The translations under genes were made by a program, and so were the position numbers. From positions 248,001 to 312,000 of the forward strand of contig JAHVJD010000004.1 in the NCBI GenBank assembly GCA_019801415.1: a stretch of DNA of 64,000 nt, in the 5' to 3' direction. How positions within the stretch are numbered: position 1 is the first letter of the stretch; every line of letters begins with the position of its first letter. The DNA is from Nocardioides marinus. GTDB taxonomy: Bacteria; Pseudomonadota; Alphaproteobacteria; Rhodobacterales; Rhodobacteraceae. The notes below the pieces were generated by a model. It was not told the DNA's origin, did not search any database, and saw nothing but the letters and a program-made list of their open reading frames with translations. Below, in pieces: positions 60,863 to 64,000 of the stretch.

Positions 60863-61324
60863 TCAGGCGGGGGCGACGGGCAGGGCGAACCCTGCCTTCA
60901 CGCGATCCATCACGGCACTGGTTCTGAACTTCAGGACGTTCTCGTCGGCAAAGAAATGACGGCGGGTGAAGGCTTCGTAATCGGCCATGCTTTCGGCCGA
61001 AAGGATCAGGACAAAATCAGAGTCGCCGGTGACGTAGTAGCATTGCATCACTTCCGGTGCGGCGACCATGCGGGCCTTGAAATCGTCGATGTCGCCGAGC
61101 CGTTCGTTCTGCAGGGAGACCTCGACGATCAGCAGGAGCTCCCTGCCGACGGATTTCGGCTCGAGGATGGCGATCTCGGCTTCGATGATCCCCGAGGCGC
61201 GGAGCTTGGCGAGCCGTTTGCGGCAGGCGTCCGGGGACAGGCCGACGGTGGTCGACAGGGCCTCGGCCGTCAATCGGGCGTTGCCCTGAATGGCATTGAG
61301 AATGAGCGCGTCGAATCTGTCCAT
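60863..61324 (-). CDS. Lrp/AsnC family transcriptional regulator
   Basis: 153 residues. Winged helix (MDRFDALILNAIQGNARLTAEALSTTVGLSPDACRKRLAKLRASGII) plus RAM domain (CYYVTGDSDFVLILSAESMADYEAFTRRHF). It is divergent from the PLP/M24/racemase-family genes at 61500 and is likely their amino-acid-responsive regulator, as with the Lrp genes found beside ectoine-utilisation and other amino-acid catabolic clusters. Confidence 0.92.
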   Translation of the reverse strand: MDRFDALILNAIQGNARLTAEALSTTVGLSPDACRKRLAKLRASGIIEAEIAILEPKSVGRELLLIVEVSLQNERLGDIDDFKARMVAAPEVMQCYYVTGDSDFVLILSAESMADYEAFTRRHFFADENVLKFRTSAVMDRVKAGFALPVAPA

Positions 61325-61499
61325 CTCGCGAGAGTGTCCGAAATTCGGCCTCAGGGGAAGCTGTGACTGGCCTTCGATCCGAACTTCGTCCCTGTGAGCT
61401 TATCCTGGTCCTGATATCGGCGCAGATTGGGTGGAATGATCCGATTAAGATCCGGCCCGCGCTGATATGCTGACCGTCAGGAAATCAGGGGGCGTATCC

Positions 61500-62540
61500 A
61501 TGGCAAACATCCTGCAGAACCCGTGGCGCGGCAGAGGGCTTGATCTGAAGGCCCCGATGCCGAGCGTTGAGGCGCAGTCGGTGCTGGAGCTTCTCGGCCG
61601 TTGCCCGGCCTATGCGGCGACGCCGCTGTTCGCCGTGCCGGAACTGGCCAGACGGGCGCAGGTTTCGGAGGTCTGGCTGAAGGACGAACGCGACCGCATG
61701 GGGCTGGGCAGTTTCAAGGCGCTGGGTGCGGCCCATGTCATCGCGCGCGCGGCGGCGGCCCGTGGCGGCGACATCAAGCACGCGCTTGCCGACCGCTGTT
61801 TCGTGACTGCCAGTGCCGGCAATCATGGGCTGTCGGTTGCGGCGGGCGCGGCGCAGTTCGGCGCGCGGGCGATTGTCTATCTTGCGACAACCGTGCCCGA
61901 CAGTTTTGCCGATCGGCTGCGGGCCAAGGGGGCGGAGGTCGTCGTCGAAGGCGCGGATTACGCTGCCAGCATGGCGGCGGCCGAGGCCGCTGCCGAGGCG
62001 CACGGCTGGACGCTGCTGTCCGACAGTTCCTGGCCCGGCTATGTCGACCTCCCCGGCCAGGTGATGCAGGGCTATCTCGCGCTCGCCGCCGAGGTGACTT
62101 CGCAACTGGCGGAGCCGCCGACGCATATTCTGCTTCAGGCCGGAGTGGGCGGCTTGGCGGCGGCCGCTGCTGCCTGGTTCCGCCACACATGGGGGCGCGC
62201 GCCGCAGATCATCGTTGTGGAACCCGACGCGGCACCGGCGCTGATCGAAAGTATCCGCGCAGGCAGGGTCGTTGAAACGCAGGGACCGGTGTCCGCGATG
62301 GGGCGGCTTGATTGCAAGACTCCTTCGTTGATCGCGTTGAATGGGCTGGCGCGGGATGCGGATGTTTTCGTCACCCTCTCAGAGGCCGAAGCGGCGGAGG
62401 GCATTGCCGCGCTTGCCGACTGCGGGGTGGCCACCTCGCCCTCGGGCGGGGCCGGGTTGGCGGCAATGCTGGCCGGGCTGGAGATCGGTGCCGAGGCACG
62501 GGTGCTGGCCATCCTCAGCGAAGGGGCGACGGATGACTGA
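61500..62540 (+). CDS. Diaminopropionate ammonia-lyase-like PLP enzyme
   Basis: 346 residues, PLP fold type II. Elements matching diaminopropionate ammonia-lyases are YAATPLFAVPELARRAQVSEVWLKDERDRMGLGSFKALGAA (with the Schiff-base Lys), TASAGNHGLSVAAGAAQFGA, LSDSSWPGY and QAGVGGLAAAAA. It is about 50 residues shorter than E. coli DpaL. The reaction is probably beta-elimination of an amino acid with release of ammonia. ATG 61500 follows GGGGGCG. It overlaps the M24 gene by 8 nt (ATGACTGA). Confidence 0.85.
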   Translation: MANILQNPWRGRGLDLKAPMPSVEAQSVLELLGRCPAYAATPLFAVPELARRAQVSEVWLKDERDRMGLGSFKALGAAHVIARAAAARGGDIKHALADRCFVTASAGNHGLSVAAGAAQFGARAIVYLATTVPDSFADRLRAKGAEVVVEGADYAASMAAAEAAAEAHGWTLLSDSSWPGYVDLPGQVMQGYLALAAEVTSQLAEPPTHILLQAGVGGLAAAAAAWFRHTWGRAPQIIVVEPDAAPALIESIRAGRVVETQGPVSAMGRLDCKTPSLIALNGLARDADVFVTLSEAEAAEGIAALADCGVATSPSGGAGLAAMLAGLEIGAEARVLAILSEGATDD

Positions 62541-63693
62541 GCGATCGCTGATCTTTCCTGCGGCAGAGTACCGCTCCCGCCTGCGGCGCTTGCAGGCGCA
62601 GATGGCGCAGGAGGACCTGGATGCGCTGCTGCTCAGCTCGGCGGCGGATGTGTTCTATACCACGGGCTTCCTGACCCGGTTCTGGGAAAGCCCGGCCCGT
62701 CCGTGGTTCGTGGTGATCCCGCGTGAGGGAGACCCTGTTGCGGTCATTCCCGCGATCGGCGCGGAGCTGATGGGGCGGACCTGGGTGTCCGAAATCCGGA
62801 CCTGGAACGCGCCGGATCCGGAGGATGACGGGGTTAGCCTGCTCACGCAGACGCTGCTGGACCTGACACCGCGCAAGGGGCGTGTCGGGTTGCCGATGGG
62901 GTTGGAGACCCATCTGAGGATGCCGCTTGCGGATTATCACCGCCTTGTCGGCCTCTTGGGTGACAGGCAGGTGGTGGATGCGACCCGGGCTGTCCAGCGC
63001 GTGCGCGAGATCAAGTCCCCGGCAGAGGTGGACCGGATACGCGCGACTTGCGCGATTGCCGCCCGGGCTTTTGCCCGGGTGCCGGAGTTCGCGCAGGCCG
63101 GGCAGGGGCTGGACGCGGTTTTCCGCGCCTTTCAGGTCGCGCTGCTGCAGGAGGGAGCGGATTGGGTCAGCTATGTCGCCGGAGGCGCCGGTGCCGGTGG
63201 CTATGGCGATGTGATCTCGCCCGCAACAACCCATCCCCTGACCCGCGGAGACATACTGATGCTGGACGCGGGGGCCGTGCGCGACGGCTACTTCTGCGAC
63301 TTTGACCGCAACTATTCGGTGGGTCCTGCCAGCGCCTCCGCCCGGCGCATGCACGAGGCGCTGTGGGAGGCAACGGAGGTCGCGCTCGACGCCCTGCGGC
63401 CGGGCATGCGGGCTGCGGACGTTCACCGGCTGATGGCAGAGGCGCTGCGCAAAAAGGGGTTTGAGCCCGCCAGCGGTCGCCTTGGCCATGGGCTGGGGGT
63501 TACGCTCACGGAATGGCCCTCCTTCACGCCGCAGGATGTGACGGAGCTGCGCGAGGGCATGGTGCTGACGCTTGAGCCGGGGGTGTTCGGCCCGGATGGG
63601 GTCGGGCTGGTGCATGAGGAAAACATCGTTCTGGGTGCGCAAGGGGCCGAGCTTCTCTCGCCCCGTGCGCCCTATCATCTGCCGGAGATCTGA
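62533..63693 (+). CDS. M24 family metallopeptidase (Xaa-Pro dipeptidase/ectoine hydrolase type)
   Basis: 386 residues: an N-terminal creatinase-like domain and a C-terminal pita-bread domain. All five metal ligands are visible: Asp and Asp in LDAGAVRDGYFCDFD, His in LGHGLGV, Glu in LEPGVF and Glu in VHEENI. M24 enzymes of this type cleave Xaa-Pro or act as EutD/DoeA on ectoine-like amides. The setting (Lrp, PLP lyase, racemase family) suggests opening of a modified amino acid. ATG 62533 overlaps the previous stop. Confidence 0.9.
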   Translation: MTERSLIFPAAEYRSRLRRLQAQMAQEDLDALLLSSAADVFYTTGFLTRFWESPARPWFVVIPREGDPVAVIPAIGAELMGRTWVSEIRTWNAPDPEDDGVSLLTQTLLDLTPRKGRVGLPMGLETHLRMPLADYHRLVGLLGDRQVVDATRAVQRVREIKSPAEVDRIRATCAIAARAFARVPEFAQAGQGLDAVFRAFQVALLQEGADWVSYVAGGAGAGGYGDVISPATTHPLTRGDILMLDAGAVRDGYFCDFDRNYSVGPASASARRMHEALWEATEVALDALRPGMRAADVHRLMAEALRKKGFEPASGRLGHGLGVTLTEWPSFTPQDVTELREGMVLTLEPGVFGPDGVGLVHEENIVLGAQGAELLSPRAPYHLPEI

Positions 63694-63694
63694 C

Positions 63695-64000
63695 GTGTCC
63701 CATTTCCACTGTGACCTCTCTGATAGCCCGCTGCCGCGACTTGGGGTGCTGGTGCTGGAGAATGATGAAACGCTTGAAGAGGACCTGCGCCGGATCTTCC
63801 CGCCGGAGGTCGCGCGCCTCCACGTGAGCCGGGTTCCCTCACGCGCCGAGCTGAATCCCGAGACCTTGCAGGCGATGGAGGCCACCATTCCGGCGGCGGC
63901 CGATCTGTTGCCGAAAGCGCCGCGCTATGCTGCGGTTGGATATGGCTGTACCTCGGGCGCGATGATGATCGGGGCGGACCGGGTGCAGGAATTGGTGTCG
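63695..64000 (+). CDS. Asp/Glu racemase-family protein (maleate isomerase/EutA-like), partial
   Basis: 102 codons are read from GTG 63695 to the window end. The N-terminus LPRLGVLVLENDETLEEDLRRIFPPEVARLHVSRVPS and the Cys in AVGYGCTSGAMMIGADRVQ match the Asp/Glu racemase superfamily branch that includes maleate cis-trans isomerase, arylmalonate decarboxylase and EutA. The first catalytic Cys is present; the second lies beyond the window. GGAG is 8 nt before the GTG. It follows the M24 stop by one base. Confidence 0.82.
   Translation, partial: MSHFHCDLSDSPLPRLGVLVLENDETLEEDLRRIFPPEVARLHVSRVPSRAELNPETLQAMEATIPAAADLLPKAPRYAAVGYGCTSGAMMIGADRVQELVS

Overview
This 64 kb window is GC-rich, gene-dense alphaproteobacterial chromosome. 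The gene content (TRAP transporters, fabA-fabB-fabI beside a Fur-family irr, the rpsA ... ihfB-lapA-trpF-trpB order, DUF6525 and DUF2237 genes, many enolase-superfamily and PLP catabolic enzymes) points to the Roseobacter group of Rhodobacteraceae (Leisingera, Phaeobacter or Ruegeria type). I assign genus only loosely. No prophage, transposase, integron or CRISPR array was seen; one tRNA-Ser(GCU) is present.

Layout. 1-5 kb: end of a TetR regulator, a fused indolepyruvate ferredoxin oxidoreductase with its divergent Lrp regulator, and a DUF3307 membrane protein. 5-8 kb: an ABC-exporter-like protein whose nucleotide-binding domain has lost its catalytic motifs and which carries a cyclic-nucleotide-binding domain. 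8-17.6 kb: two leftward catabolic runs, one with pcaD, a hydrolase, pcaB, an alcohol dehydrogenase and an enolase-superfamily enzyme, the other with an EEP nuclease, a serine/threonine dehydratase, an alpha/beta hydrolase and a haloacid dehalogenase. 17.7-24.7 kb: SlyD-like PPIase, TetR/HD-hydrolase pair, fabA-fabB-fabI, irr, and a LysR/PhyH-dioxygenase divergent pair. 24.8-28.5 kb: leftward siderophore-interacting protein, ExbB, two ExbD and TonB. 28.7-34 kb: rimO, then MarR plus a 1065-residue self-sufficient reductive dehalogenase.

34-41 kb: a COG0523 GTPase behind a Zur-like box, DUF6525, rpsA with a structured leader, a small metal block (MerR, MerT-like, GDCCVxC, ZinT with a second Zur-like box) placed between rpsA and ihfB, then ihfB, lapA and trpF. 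41.4-48.7 kb: trpB, ABM monooxygenase, DUF2237, ychF, PagL-like outer-membrane enzyme, trpA, lldD and rplY. 48.8-51.8 kb: DadA-like oxidoreductase, pth and nucleoside hydrolase. 51.9-60.4 kb: a TRAP transporter divergent from an acid-sugar pathway (rhamnonate-dehydratase-like enolase, 2-keto-3-deoxyarabonate-dehydratase-like enzyme, GntR, PdxA-like dehydrogenase, semialdehyde dehydrogenase). 60.6-64 kb: tRNA-Ser and an Lrp-controlled set of a diaminopropionate-lyase-like PLP enzyme, an M24 peptidase and an Asp/Glu-racemase-family protein running off the window.

How they work together. The TRAP genes and the 55-60 kb enzymes read as import and oxidation of an acid sugar to 2-oxoglutarate. The 24-28 kb block would energise and complete siderophore-iron uptake, while irr senses iron. 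The COG0523 GTPase and ZinT appear to share one zinc regulator. The points I consider most worth following are the reductive dehalogenase, the motif-less ABC/cNMP protein, the rpsA leader and the Zur/mer metal block.
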